Positions 10,853 to 23,510 of a stretch of 64,000 nt of DNA are shown one piece after another (positions within the stretch are counted from its first letter, which is position 1; each line of letters begins with the position of its first letter). The DNA lies in assembly GCA_008692225.1 (NCBI GenBank), contig VICG01000003.1:2907501-2971500 (forward strand). The letters are read 5' to 3'. The notes beneath the pieces were generated by a model. The model worked only from the letters and a program-made list of their open reading frames with translations. It was not told the DNA's origin and did no database searches. The stretch is from Monilinia fructicola. Lineage: Eukaryota; Ascomycota; Leotiomycetes; Helotiales; Sclerotiniaceae. A program made the translations under genes and the position numbers.

Positions 10853-12725
10853 TTACAACAACAAAAACACACCACCAGCCACAACAGCACCCATGCACTC
10901 TTTCAGCCCCAGCTTTTCAGCACCACTGGAACTCAATCCTGATGGAGGCGCCGAACTATTTTGATTTACACCCGTCTCATTATTTTCAACCTGAGTCCAG
11001 CGATGATCGGTAATTCCATGGAGCTCTGTTTATAGCAGACTTTATGCCAATCACAGTTTCGTTATCAGAAGTATTTGGTAGCAGAACATCATCTGGAACT
11101 GCAGCAATCATTTTTCCGTAAATATCAGCGGCATCTCCGACTCGTACTCTACCACCGACGTAAGACTCGATGGTGGGGAAAAGACGACTGAACTGATATT
11201 CGAATTAATTGAGGGTTTCCAATTGAGAGGAGATATAAGTTTACCAGATCATTTGGAAGAATGGTGTTACCACCACCATTCCCGCTAAGATCAATAACTA
11301 ACTTGGTTTTATTTGCAGCTCTTCCTGCATTGAAGAATGTTTGAGTTGTATTCTGGAATGTTAGAGGATTTGTATTTTCATTGCCAAAGAGCTCATTCGC
11401 AAAGGATGCAACATAAAGAACGGCAGTATCTTCATAATAAGATCCATTGAGAAAATAGCCAGCAATTCGATTATTTGGATCTTTAGCCACTTCATTATAG
11501 ACATGGCCTAGTAAATACGGCGCTGAAGTGGTTGAAGTTGCTGCTGTCGTAGAGCTGGTTGAAGAAGGTGCAGCGGAAGCTGTTGCTGTCGGTGTAAAAT
11601 CTGCTTGAGCGGGGTCAATACAAAAATGATTTGTGAAAGACTCGCCATCTACAATATTGGTTGACCATCTTTCAGGAGATACACCGGCAGTATTGGATGA
11701 GGCAATCGTGCCATTGGCAAATGTGAGGTTTGTGAAAGCACCAGGGTAATTATTTAGATTGGTAAACGAGAATGCACCAAAGGGAGTTCTAGTTTCAAAT
11801 GGTTATTAAGATACCTTATATCTATCAAGGATCTTACCCTGCGGTAGGGGGCTCTGAAACAACTGATGAGATTGCAAGAGATGGCTACCCTTATTATTTT
11901 AAGAAGAACAATGGCCGGGGTACTGGCCGAGATTCCAGAACATAGAATTATAACTTGCATCTAGATCAGATACCTGAACGATAGCAAGTTCCCTAATATA
12001 TTCAGAGGCATCCTTTTCATTGATCGTGACAATGTTTGAAATATCTACGATTGAATTGGACGCAGATTAAACATCTTCTGCCATGATCTTAGAATTTATA
12101 CTAAAATTTAAAAGGTTATACATACCCAAGACGTAGATCTTTGGCAATTCGATACCACGACTAGAGAGTGAAATTAAATCGAATCCTCGCTGGTATGATA
12201 TTGATAGGGAGGTGCAAAAGCTCGTGTAGAGGTGCCCCTCGTGTGCAGAAGTGAGTAATAGCGCTAGAGCTTGATCGAATGCATATTGACTGCTAAACCT
12301 CCTTTTGCTGCTGTGGATGCAATATCATCGATGCCACCAAGGATATCAACAGGGGGGTACCAGTAACCATCAGTTGGATCTGGAATTTATAATCAGAAGA
12401 GCCAAGAAGATGATATGATAAAATAAATCATACATTTAAGATAGTTTAGGGTTGACTGAAACTGGACGTATTTTTTGTACTCAACTACAAAGCTTGCAGC
12501 TAAATCATTATCAATCACGGAAGAGAGGAGACACTCATTCGCAAGCTCTGGATCAAAATAAAACAGGACAGTTGAGTTGCTTCCACTGGTTTTGAGGTAT
12601 TCTTCAAATTGGGATGTTATCAAGCCGCATGGACTAGATTTTGAACTTGAAGTCCCATAGGTCGACAGAGGAGCTGAAGCAGCAAGTCCCAGAAGAGTAG
12701 AAAAATGAAGATATTGGAAACGCAT
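10853..12725 (-). pseudogene. S41-family (CPAF-like) protease pseudogene with internal deletion
   Basis: Reading leftward from ATG 12725: signal peptide and mature N-terminus (12725-12434), then an exon (12379-12126) with YWYPPVDILGGIDDI, then 12044-11974. An open segment at about 11800-11270 holds VSEPPTAGTPFGAFSFTN and LVIDLSGNGGGNTILPNDL, and continues after an intron into FSRLFPTIESYVGGRVRVGD. These match fungal S41-like peptidase proteins of about 700 residues. Breaks: a missing base at about 12295-12300 (in GGTTTAGC), an unresolved frame conflict at about 11850-11970, and loss of the catalytic-serine half. After NRAPWNY (about 11020) the frame changes into a short tail that looks like a GPI signal (GAVVAGGVFLLL) ending at 10853-10855. 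An internal deletion joining N-terminal half to C-terminal tail explains this best. Confidence 0.75.
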
Positions 12726-15700
12726 CTTGAATGTTTGGATGTCTATTGTTCGAAGCAAAACATGAGGCTGATATAGCCATTTATTTTTCAGGTATATCCA
12801 GCTACCAAGGCTTAATGACATCAGTTCTTGCATCTATGACATCGTTGATAGCCATGGTATCAGCATTCGACCTGGAAACGACTGCGGAATAATATGGAAA
12901 GTTTGTTTCCGAGATTATCAGCCAAACGGCTGGTATAACTAATGTCAGGACAAAAGGAAAGAAACATTAGCGAAAAGCTTAATTGACGGCGCTGCCTGGA
13001 ATTATACAAATCTCGTTTACAATCTACAGCCACATTGATGCTAGGTGAACTCCGACTTGAGTTGGCGATCTATCAACTAAATCCGGCACATGGGCACTCA
13101 CGTAAAAAGAACAACTCCTAACGGCAAACAAACAAGGGCAGTAGACTGCCAAGAAAGTACGATGAAGTTAAACCCTTGAGAAAAAGGGAGAGGTCACGAT
13201 CTTATAAAGTACTATGGTCAATGTGCATCGAAACCTCACGGTGGCTTTGCGCCTTTACTTTCCGGAGAAGAAGCAATCAATATCACATCACAGGAAGAAT
13301 TTTATCAATCTTTTCGAATAGAGGCGATATTATTGTTAGAAATTCCCACTACCTCCCGACTGAGAGGTTCCAAACATCTTGCAATCGACCGCTATGCCCT
13401 GCCACCTCCACCCGCCGGAAAGTGACAAGTGAAAGGCACTAAAATTTTGCTGCATGGAGCTACTAAGCTACTTCCAACTTTGGAAGAGAGGAATTATGTG
13501 AATTTCTCAGCCTCATTAACTGATCTTACATCTTCCAATACGAATACTGGAATGAATCTCAGAAGATATTTGTGCCTGTAAAGTCCATGTAAAGATGTCC
13601 CATGTCCAGAGAGAGTACGATCAACCATTAGAATTAGTTCTTGAACTTCAGTTGTCATAAATGAGACTTCATTTGAGGCTAAAAGTACCAATTCGCTGAT
13701 CGCTGTCAAGCAATGAACGAGTTACCTAAAGTGGGATGCCGAATTCCCGTGTCTTGTATTCATTTGTGGGGAATATATGTCATCTCACCCCAGATTATCA
13801 AGTTAATATCTATATTTGAAGGAAAATTCAAAGCATCAAATGGAAAGATATTTCCGTAGATTTGGTTGCATGGAGACCTTTTGAGTTGAAGTTGAACATC
13901 CAAGGTTTAGTGAGATGCAACCCCATGGTGCCCCAAATGATCATGATTAGTAAGCTTTGAGTAACTTTAAGGTTATTCACGTGCTCACTAAACCTCATGT
14001 AGAACTAAGCGATGTGGAGTTGGTGTGTTCATTTTCCCAGGAACCTTACAGACTACAGATATATACACTCATACAACCCTCAAGTTGATGGCCTGCGTCG
14101 TATCATAAGATGCAAGGTAACCTAGCCTAGTGAATGGGTCCGCAAAGGTTAGATGTGGTCAGATCTCGATGACCATCCTGCCAGTATCATGATCAGTCAA
14201 TCCTTTTCTATATATAAGGTTATCTGTTAAATGAAGAATTATGAATTCAGGTGGTTTGAACCTATTATCCGTTTCATCTTTCTTTGTTGATACGATGGCT
14301 CAAAAAGTTCAGAAATGAGTGATAAATCTATTGTCAAGTAACACTGGAACAAATCTGGCAGCTACTTATCCTTAAAGGACAATCGAACAAACAATTTGTC
14401 TCGTCAACTGGATTTGTAGCTGAGTTTATTCATGGTTAGGGCTGTTACTCTTAGTCTAGATATAGAGCTCGAAAAAGGGATATGTTAATGTTTCTCTCAG
14501 CCTTTTAATGCGGACCCAAACCTGATCTATTAGAACACAAGATCCGAGAATCCGTTCAAGACAACAATCTTATGAGTAATATTAACCAGCTTTTATCCAA
14601 CCAATTCATTTATATTCCCTATTTGCAAGTCAGAAACTCTAGGACTAACGGCACCTCAGGTCCTCCTGAAGTCATCATATATAATTTGCCAACTGAATCA
14701 GATATCAATATCAAATGTGCCAGTCACTATTTTTACAAATCGGCCATTCACACTTATAAAGCACAATCATACATCATAATTACGGATCTTGGTATCGACC
14801 AACAGTAATTTTCTATAGTATATGGATATAAAAACATAATACCGGAAGTCTTGTAAGTCTGGATGTGCTCTTATCTCCATTGCAAGTCCCATTGGCTCAA
14901 ATGCAACCTGTTTTATAGGCCCAATATACTGTCCAGACTCTTACATACTTTCCTCCCGACCAAGACTTCAACAGTCTCAGAATCATCAAAGAAAACTCAG
15001 CAAAGAGGAATACCTGTGAAATGCACAGAAGTCACTAAAAGTAAGCGGATCTATACAAGGCTTATGGGCTATTCTAGATGTAGCAAAATGTTATTCCTCA
15101 GTCATCTGATCCCAACATCCTTTCCATACTATCGTGTCTCTATCTCCAGGTCGTATCAAATGTTTCGCTTCTAGAAATTTTAGGAATGATTGCATGAGTA
15201 GATACTTTAGATGGAAACGCATCTTAAAGTGGTGGAAAAGACTGTCTTTCTAAACATCAACTTTTCAATTATGGTATTCTCACACACTATCAAGAGAGTT
15301 TTCTCGCTCAATACAAACTCTTAAGCAGGATCGATAGCTGTAGGAGCAGGTAATTAATACATCATCCATGTATATAAATGATTGATTAACATCCAATGAA
15401 TATAGACTCGTTCAACTATCATAGAAATTCATACCTCAGATTCACGTTCTGTTGATCAACACTCTTCTGAATGATTAAGAACCTTGAATCTGCGACTAAT
15501 ATTAATGCGCGAGTTTTTGAAGATGAATTGCTGTCATCTTCCCTCTCGTACATCATAACGAATATAGTGACAGCTAATCACCGAATTGCACACAAATTAG
15601 ATGGAGCAGCGGTAAGTTCATAATTTCTGAATATATTTCTGCACGTTATGATGAATATTTCTGCGGTTTTAATCGTACAGTGACAGCATTCCGTATCATG

Positions 15701-16396
15701 GTCCGTATCTGTCACAGCCTCAGCTCGTTAGAGGAAGTGAAGGCTGGTTATTATGACCATCAAAAAGGGACTTGGAGCGCCTGCTTCGAATCATGAAGAA
15801 AGATGGAGGAATGAAAAATATCTTATGGGAGTGTATATGACTTACCACTGGTTGAGGGAAATTTCTCCAAAATCAAGGATGTATGATTTGCTCGAGAATA
15901 TCATGACTCTTTCGTGATTTTGGATTGAATTCTTGCAAAGATAGGTTTTCTCAATACTGTCTGTGAGTCAAAAAGGAATGATTCATTAGCTTACGGATGT
16001 GTCAAAAAGATAGTATTGATTCAATCAGGGAGTCTAGGGTCCCCAGAATCTCTATAACTTTTCTCAAACGTCCCTTTCCCCAAGCTCCAAACATAACTTC
16101 ACAAGCTCATGTTCAAATCTCAAGTAACAACAATTCAACTTCCATAACGCAACACAAAGAGCACCTAGGCTTATTTCATCATCGAAACAATCGAAATCAA
16201 CACAACCCAGTACACTTATAGTCTTCTTCATCCACTAAGTACAACTCCAATCTTTTCGACATCACTCCCTGCTTCTTATCCATAAATCTCATCGATCCCA
16301 ATACTTGCTTTCGCTATGCCTTACTTTCTCAACAATAGCAAGCTCTTGTTACAGAAGGCGAAAAATCCCATCAACCCTTTGGACCCAGCATAATCT
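12726..16396. other. 3.7 kb gene-poor stretch
   Basis: Only short ORFs without motifs (for example 13176-13442 plus, 13494-13709 minus, 14572-14808 plus, 14863-15174 plus). Base composition is ordinary for intergenic DNA here, not RIP-like. I see no RNA gene or mobile element. Confidence 0.45.
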
Positions 16397-17089
16397 GTGC
16401 CATCAACCCCTGCCGACCAGAAGAAACTGGAGAGTTCCCAGCTTTTGGAACGATTCCAAAAATTCCTCAAAAGCCGTCGAGTAGTGATTACTCATGAGGG
16501 AGATGTTCTCTATAGAACTGTTCCTCAGGACAATGAATATTTCGGAACTATAGACACAGAAGGTTCTCGATTTCCTCAAACTCTTGTGGTGGTTTACAGT
16601 TTGAAGTGGGTGGAAGGATTAATTGTCGAAAATGCTTCGCTTTTTGTCGAGAACTCTCCCATTTCAAAATTCAGATCTAGAGCTTGTTTTAAGTTGGTGA
16701 AGGGCGAGTTGGCAGATGAGATTCTTCATCGTATTTACGACAGCGAGAAGCAAAAGGCTGAACTAGTATATGGTCAGTATGTACAAGATGATGAGACGAC
16801 ACTAAATGTAATACACGACTTCAGGAGAGACTTTGTATATCACTGTCTTACCAAGGTGTTGAGAAGGTGGGACCCTGTGTTACCATTGGAAGGAAAGGAT
16901 TTGCAGAGTAATGAAGCAGCACTACAACAAGTTATCGAAGGAACGCAGAAGCGCGGTCCCAAGACTTTCAGTTTGGGGGAATTGCCCATGGGTCCCATTG
17001 AGGGGCCATATTTTGACATGACTGTTGCCGCACAAGATTGGATGTTGAAGATAGCTGTACCTATAGTGCGTAAGTGGACAGGGATGTGA
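16397..17089 (+). CDS. unrecognised protein, no ATG at the expected start
   Basis: An open frame of 230 codons ends at TGA 17087-17089. The first codon after an in-frame TAA (16391-16393) region is GTG at 16397; the first in-frame ATG is only near 16986. The sequence is clearly protein-like (LLERFQKFLKSRRVVIT, DFRRDFVYHCLTKVLRRWDP) without signal peptide or membrane segment. Either the start codon has mutated from ATG to GTG, or a short upstream exon is spliced in. A 25-codon ATG ORF at 16315 lies in another frame, and I could not find an in-phase splice. No family recognised. Confidence 0.45.
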   Translation: MPSTPADQKKLESSQLLERFQKFLKSRRVVITHEGDVLYRTVPQDNEYFGTIDTEGSRFPQTLVVVYSLKWVEGLIVENASLFVENSPISKFRSRACFKLVKGELADEILHRIYDSEKQKAELVYGQYVQDDETTLNVIHDFRRDFVYHCLTKVLRRWDPVLPLEGKDLQSNEAALQQVIEGTQKRGPKTFSLGELPMGPIEGPYFDMTVAAQDWMLKIAVPIVRKWTGM

Positions 17090-19222
17090 CGGTATTCTTA
17101 GAAATCGGAGCTGCATGGGGCTATGAAACACCTATTCATGCTGCAAAGCCAACTTTTTACTCAGATTCAGTTTAAATGCTATTTCAGTTCAATGCGAAAA
17201 GTCTGTACTAGAGTCTCAGTTTTGTTTTGATGCTGCACAATTGAATTGATTAACTTCTTGTATAAGGTCTGAATAGTAAAATTTGGTATGAAGAATAAGA
17301 TAGATGTTGATTCCGTAGTTGGTGGTTTATTCTACGTGAGAACCACTCGGCATTTCAGATGGTCAAAACACAAAGTGTTTTGGAGTCGATGACAAGCAAG
17401 GCGATGAAGAAGAGGACTATGAGATGATGGTCATCTAGAAAGTGCTGCAGAACCTCAAGGCCATGCAATTCATTGAATATGAATTGAATGCAAAGGATTA
17501 GTATTGTAAATTTGTAATCAATAAAATTCAAGGAGCAGCACTAAAAATACCCCGGTTCTTCGAAATATGAGTTAACGATGATGTAATCTTCATCACTCTT
17601 TAACTAGAATTAAGAATAGTTATTTTAATTGCTTCTCATGCTGAATTATTCATATCCTGTTCAATCTCCCTAGGCAGCAGAATGTCAATACACAAACCCT
17701 AATCGCCTAAAGTGAATAAGCGAGGTAGCAACAGCTTTGTTCTTGTTGACACAATGATCCGATGATATTCCGAAATACTGGTCAGATATACTGCACATCC
17801 GATCACTGGCATCAATTTCCACGGGATGTACCTCTTTTTTTTATTGATCAAGTCTAGGGAGCCTACGGTTCATCAAGCGCCTTTTTTGCAAACCCCTCTT
17901 CCAATTGAGAATCAACCATAGAAGTATCCACGTCGCATTTCACATCCACATCTGGCTAGGTCAACGCTGCTTCATTGAATCGAATCTCTTAGTGGAGTTC
18001 CTCGACTCTATAGTTGAGCGTTCATTATGAGTAATCTTTCTACTGAGCATAACGACATTCACCAAAGTACGGTCTCGAGTCTTGATATCGCAGATGCTTC
18101 CCTTCCGTACCAACCCCTAACATTAAATTATTCACTGTCGATTAGGGTATTGATTTTCTTACCAAGAGTTGAATCCTGGAACATCTCCAAAAGTTAATCA
18201 ATAAAAGTTCTGGCGTTTTTCAAAGAGCTGGCAAAGAGTCATTGAAAATTCTCGAACAAGTGTATCTCAACCACCGAAATGACTATGCGGCATACCTAGG
18301 TACAAGATGGTCAAGACTCAAGAACGATAATGAGTCACTAGAAACTACAGTTTTATTGCCAATATCTTGGTTCCCGGCATCGCATATTCTACAAACTATG
18401 ATAAAGAGTTGGATATGACTGATAGTGTGGAGTGATACCATTCGGGGTATTTCATTGGTAATAGTATGTTTTATTTCACTCATTCTGAGGTGAGTGAGAT
18501 GTGGGTATGAGTAAGGTTGATTTTTGAAGCCCATCTTTCTGGAAACAACACTCCCGGAGAGCGATCTCTGATACATCATGAGTTTCTTGATATTCGTGAT
18601 TAATTATGTGGATAACAATGATACATATGGGGATGGAATGAAGTTAAAACGTTGTGACTGTTACTCTTGTGATATAGAATGCTGTATTATTTGAAATGAG
18701 TCAGATAAGGTACGAAGGGGGTCGGCAAGCAGAAAACTTTGGTAACCAATAAGGAGGTATCGTCTATGAAAAACATTCATGGGTCACTCATATGGCATCA
18801 ATTCGAAGAATAATTCTTGACTTTTGGGTTTCCTTTGAGGATTCTTACCGAAATTTCTTCAAGTGAGTAATCTACCGAAGAGAGTTTATTATGCTAGTAT
18901 GAATCCCAGAGCCATGAATTGCCAGTGAATTTTTCTTTTATTCCCTCCTTATAAGCTTCCTCTTTTCCCTTCTTGGTCTTCTTTTCCCACCCCAATCTAC
19001 ACAACACAAGAATAGAACAAGCGCACGAGAAACATCAGGATCATTTATTGCCAGCATCAAGCCTTCGACATTCAACCTGCTCCGAGCTGCTCTTACGCAC
19101 CATACTGTACTTCCTAAGTCTCTTGTTCGTACGCCTCTTATTCGATACCGATCAAAATACCATACCTCCATTCTACGGAATATCTTCGCCTATCCCAAAT
19201 CATCCTCAAAATCAACATCAGA
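17090..19222. other. 2.1 kb intergenic, no gene seen
   Basis: The best ORF is a 98-codon minus-strand frame at 18283-18579 with no motif. C/T-rich sequence at about 18930-19000 resembles a leader for the gene at 19223. Confidence 0.4.
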
Positions 19223-19921
19223 ATGTCATCTAGCAGTTCTCGCGTGGTTAGCCCATCGACCGAGCAGCTAAAATCATGGCTCGAGTTCATCAAAACAGTT
19301 CCAAGTGATTATAAAGAGATTGAAACGGATGAGGAAGGTATCACCTACCTTCTCCTTGAGCATTTCGAAAAATGGATCGAGGAGCTGAGAATCTTGGACA
19401 ACGATCTCATAACCGAGAAGACTGAAGAAGGGACACTAGAATGCAGAACGAGTTGCAATGAAGACGAATTCCCTAAATACGTCATCCAAATTCAAGGAAC
19501 TCTCGCGAATGGCAAGAACAAAAACCTATTGTTTTCTTTCGAGAATGTTTTTCCAAATGACAAGGCAACCATAAGAAATCTAAAGCGTATAGAAAAAAAA
19601 GAGGGCTTTCTTCCTAAGTATGAGGACTTTAAGGCGCTAGGCAGTGATTTGAGAATGCAAGTTGCATGTCGTGCATACTGCAATATGGCACAGGCACCCG
19701 CAGCGTTGGTTGGGCAATATGAGCGCGGAACTTTAAATAGTAAGGTTCAAGTTTCCACAAGGGGTGAATGGGATGGACATAGGGTATTCCGCGGTGTGGT
19801 GTGGAAGCTGGTAGTGGCGAATGATGAGCGAAAACTTCGCAAAGACACATTGAAGCAGATGATAGATACAAGAATAGAAATTCATGGCGAGACAATCAAG
19901 GATATGTTTAGCTGGTCTTAA
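19223..19921 (+). CDS. unrecognised 232-residue protein
   Basis: Intronless ORF from ATG 19223 to TAA 19919-19921. It is hydrophilic and acidic (KEIETDEEGITYLLLEHF near residue 31) with no signal peptide, membrane segment or zinc motif. The C-terminal part has a run of mixed-charge helices (NDERKLRKDTLKQMIDTRI). Length and single-exon structure resemble the ORF at 16397-17089, but I see no convincing residue-level similarity. Function unknown. Confidence 0.55.
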   Translation: MSSSSSRVVSPSTEQLKSWLEFIKTVPSDYKEIETDEEGITYLLLEHFEKWIEELRILDNDLITEKTEEGTLECRTSCNEDEFPKYVIQIQGTLANGKNKNLLFSFENVFPNDKATIRNLKRIEKKEGFLPKYEDFKALGSDLRMQVACRAYCNMAQAPAALVGQYERGTLNSKVQVSTRGEWDGHRVFRGVVWKLVVANDERKLRKDTLKQMIDTRIEIHGETIKDMFSWS

Positions 19922-22349
19922 TCTGGGATAGGGCCATAGGGTTAAATTTGTGTTGGATCGCGAGGTAAAATGATGGAATGGGGTTTTGGATCTTCAAAAG
20001 GGTTGCTCACAGTACTGCACGGCTTTATTTCACTCGAACAAAAACATTTCAGTGAAGAGAATGAATTCTCAGTTCTATTGAATGATGTGATTTTTATTGA
20101 GTTCTTATTGCGTCTAAGGTTGATGTTGCAGATTCTAGGCCAGTCAGAGATGCGGGAGTGGGCATCCATACCCTACTCAGGTTATAATTATGCCTTTTGT
20201 AGCGTGAACAATCTGACCCTAAGGATGTTTTACAGAGTGACAATATATCAAAGTATACAAATATTGTCCATCTACAAACAAAATTGTAGGTAACTCGATT
20301 GCCGGGCTATCGTATAGTACAGCTCCTAGCGGTAAGATACATTATAATCATTAAAGTGAGCCGCCGCAGTAGTCACGCCTGGTACACTCTACACTATTCA
20401 ATCTTAACACCAACACAATCAACTTTGCATTTTGGGGCTATGAATTGTGAGAATTTACACACGGTAATATATTCCGATGCAAACAAAACGTCTCCCCCTA
20501 ACACAAACTAATCTCGCTAAATATACCCCTGAACTTCATTTCCTCGCCTTCAGGCTTTACTTTACAACACCAACCCGCCCTCTCTCTATTCTCATTCTAA
20601 ATCTTATAGATCAATATAGCACTATTTACTATTTGCTATTTACCATTTTGTCACATAGAAAGTTATAGAGATTATACCACAATACAATATATAGTATATA
20701 CCCACCCAGCTACATCCCATGCGGCGCGTCATTATGGGATGCCGTATTTACTATTTACCATTGTCCATTTTCCCTCTACTGCGCATCCGAATCCCACAGA
20801 AACGAAGTATTCATCTCAACTCACACCGCAACGAACGCAATTTCGCAGAATCATTCCAGAATCCCAAATCCAAAATAGAGAGCCGAAAGACCAAGGCTAT
20901 CATGGAAGATGCCTACATGCAGCAAGTAGCTCGTGAAAATACCAAAAGACGAGGGGGAAAATATATTTCATCATCTGTTATGTAGATAGGGAGATAGCAC
21001 CAAGCATCAGACCTGGCATCTGCACATCTTAGCCTTTACATATGGCCACTGCATCTCCTTTCCCTTCCTCACTTCTCTCTTTCTTTGCCGCGCGCGGAAG
21101 TTTGGTTAGATTATTGTCGAGTTGAGTTGAGTTGAGTTGAGTTGCAGTATCGGTTGCAAGAGCAGGGTGTAGAGATGTCGATCTATTCCTCTGCATTTAT
21201 ATTTTGCAATCTGCGTACACCGCCTAGATGACGCGTCTAACTTTCGATACTTCGATATAAAAGCCCTTTCGAAATCAAACTCCAATCCCCGATCCCCAAT
21301 CCATGAATCCTCAAACTCCACCCAGCCCATCTTCTCCGCCCCAACAATGATTCCTAATACCACCAATCACTCAACAAGAACATCACGCACCATATACACG
21401 AAACCCGTCTTCCTCCCCCCCCCTATCTCTCCATCACTCCCCCCCCAAACCCAAACCCAAACCCAAAGCACCCAACCAAAACCCCACATCAAAGATCTCG
21501 AGCTCCTCACAAGCCCAGACCAGCCAGTACACAATCAAGCACTACGATCCCCAAAACAACGACACATGCAAGACTCTCCTCCTCGCGTGCAAACAACATG
21601 CCAAACACTCAACACTCAATACGCAAGCCTCGCATCAGTATGCACAGCAAGCCTACCCTACCCTACCCTACCAAGCCTCCAACCGCGCCAAAAATCCCCA
21701 CGTTCAAAAATCGGTCAACCAATCCATCCATCCATCCATCCATCCATCCTAAAATCTTCCACGATCTTACGATCCGATGAAGAGATGAAGAGATGGCTGG
21801 CTGGGTGGGTGGTGAATCACGCTGATCTTTATACATGTATTGATCGACATGAAATAAACTCTCCACGGCCTTTCCACGTGCATACTGATGGCGAGGTAAT
21901 CCTGAGTATCTCTGTAATGATATATATATATATATCTTGCCGTAAGGATAGCGTAAAAAGAGACCGAGGGAGTGAGTGAGTTAGATGATGGGATGTGAAG
22001 AAAGAGAGTGGATATATAGATATATTGTCGATGCAAGCACAAGCTTAAGCATGACCACAACAAAAACCAAAACACAGATACCAGCCCGCAAAGAAATCAG
22101 ACAACGAAAAAAAAAACATCACATGTCACATCGGATCATTCTGCATTGAAAGATATGCGCACACAGCAGTCGAGACGCCGAAGTGAAACGCTCTCTCGAG
22201 TATCTATCGTCCTCGCAACGCACCATTGACGATGATTCCACGGGGCCATAAGCTTAACGCCGGGGATAGCGTCAAGAAATTTACAAAGAGGTGGGCCCGC
22301 CACGCAGCGCATGGAAGAGAGCAATAGGAATGGACATGAAAACTGGATG
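19922..22349. other. 2.4 kb intergenic with simple repeats
   Basis: Contains a GAGTT array at about 21120-21142, a CCCAAA-type array at about 21445-21465, a CCCTA run at about 21655-21672, a (CATC)n run at about 21722-21748 and a TA run at about 21920-21938. No gene is supported. Confidence 0.45.
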
Positions 22350-23510
22350 TCAAGCCTTGGATTTCTTAGCTTTGGTTTCTGTCGTTGCCGGGGCTGGGGC
22401 TGGGACCGCGATGTCGGCTGCACCTTCGACTTCGCCCGGGTTTTCCACGACCTTGGTTGTCTTTTTCCGATCTGGTCTTTCTTCCAGCTGGTGCTGGGGC
22501 TTCGATCTTGGTCTCGGCAGGCGTCTCAGCTGCCTTGGCCTTTGCTGCCTTCTTTCCTCTCTGTGGCTTCTCGACTGGAGCAGCTTCGGCGATAATGGTT
22601 TCTTCGTCCAGGTTGTAGCAACGGGAGTCTCCTCGCCAACCTTTCACTCCTCGATCTTCTGCTCCTTCTTGGCCTCCACTGCTTCCGCAACTTCGGGGGC
22701 TGTCACAACGTGGGATGGAGAACTGTAGGGGGTATCGAATAGTTTTCTTGATATTGGAAATCATACCAAGCAAAAAAAAGCGAAAAAAAAAACATAAACA
22801 AAAAAAGTTATGAAGTAGCTCGATATATACGCGCTGCGTAAATGTTGTAAACCATTATAAATGTATAATTACCACCCCTTGTATACTCTTTCCCCTTTTG
22901 CTCCTCATCTTCAGCTGGATCCATTCATCGGAGGACAAGATGTTCGTTGGGGGCTGGGGCTATACCATGGCATGAGGGTGCTTTGGAAGGCGCCAGGAAC
23001 GGGGAAGAGCGGAATCCATGGTAAACACAGGGCTCGCAGGATGCTCTCCAAGAGCTGGGATCAGCTGTGCTACAGCGTTGGTATCCGCGTGATTGCCAAA
23101 AGCTACAGCAGCTGTATCGTCACGTCATGCTCCTCGGGAGGCAGATTCAACTGTAAAGACAGTGCTCTCAGGAGCTCGTCAGAAGCCTGTCACAGGATTC
23201 TGAATGCTTTCGAGATATACATACAAATCGAAGCTCGGAATTTAGGCAATAGGCCACACAGCATTGGTAGATAGTTTACTCTGCTACAAGGTAGAACGGA
23301 AAAGTGTAAAGCAACGAATAGTTTCATTAATATTGTAAACCATATAAAGAAAACATTTAGCGACAAGGGAGGAGCCATATATACATATATACCCACTCTA
23401 TGGGTGTTTCAGGCCCCCACCTCCCTTCAGACGCACCTTCTTACAGGAGCAGCTTCAAACGCCATGACTACATTTTCATCTCCAGCAATTTCATCCTCAT
23501 CACTCTCGAT
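22350..23510 (-). pseudogene. decayed former C-terminal tail of the Nop15-like gene
   Basis: Downstream of the TAA stop at 23511-23513 the same frame stays open and acidic (IESDEDEIAGDENVVMAFEA) to a GTAAGA donor-like site near 23445. Farther along, an AG-bounded segment (22722 leftward) reads as a Lys/Ala/Pro/Glu-rich tail. It includes APEVAEAVEAKKEQKIEE, a TGA at 22644-22646, then EKPQRGKKAAKAKAAE and a final TETKAKKSKA with stop at 22350-22352. Keeping this reading needs two one-base restorations, at about 22611-22612 and in the T5 run 22462-22466. The middle (22950-23200) also shows coding-like tracts with stops. I infer that a premature stop shortened the protein and the tail is decaying; an unrelated neighbouring relic is the alternative. 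Confidence 0.5.

Noticed and set aside
21655..21672. CCCTA repeats as a telomere-like tract
   Set aside because: Only a few units, without the CCCTAA period, and placed inside ordinary intergenic DNA.
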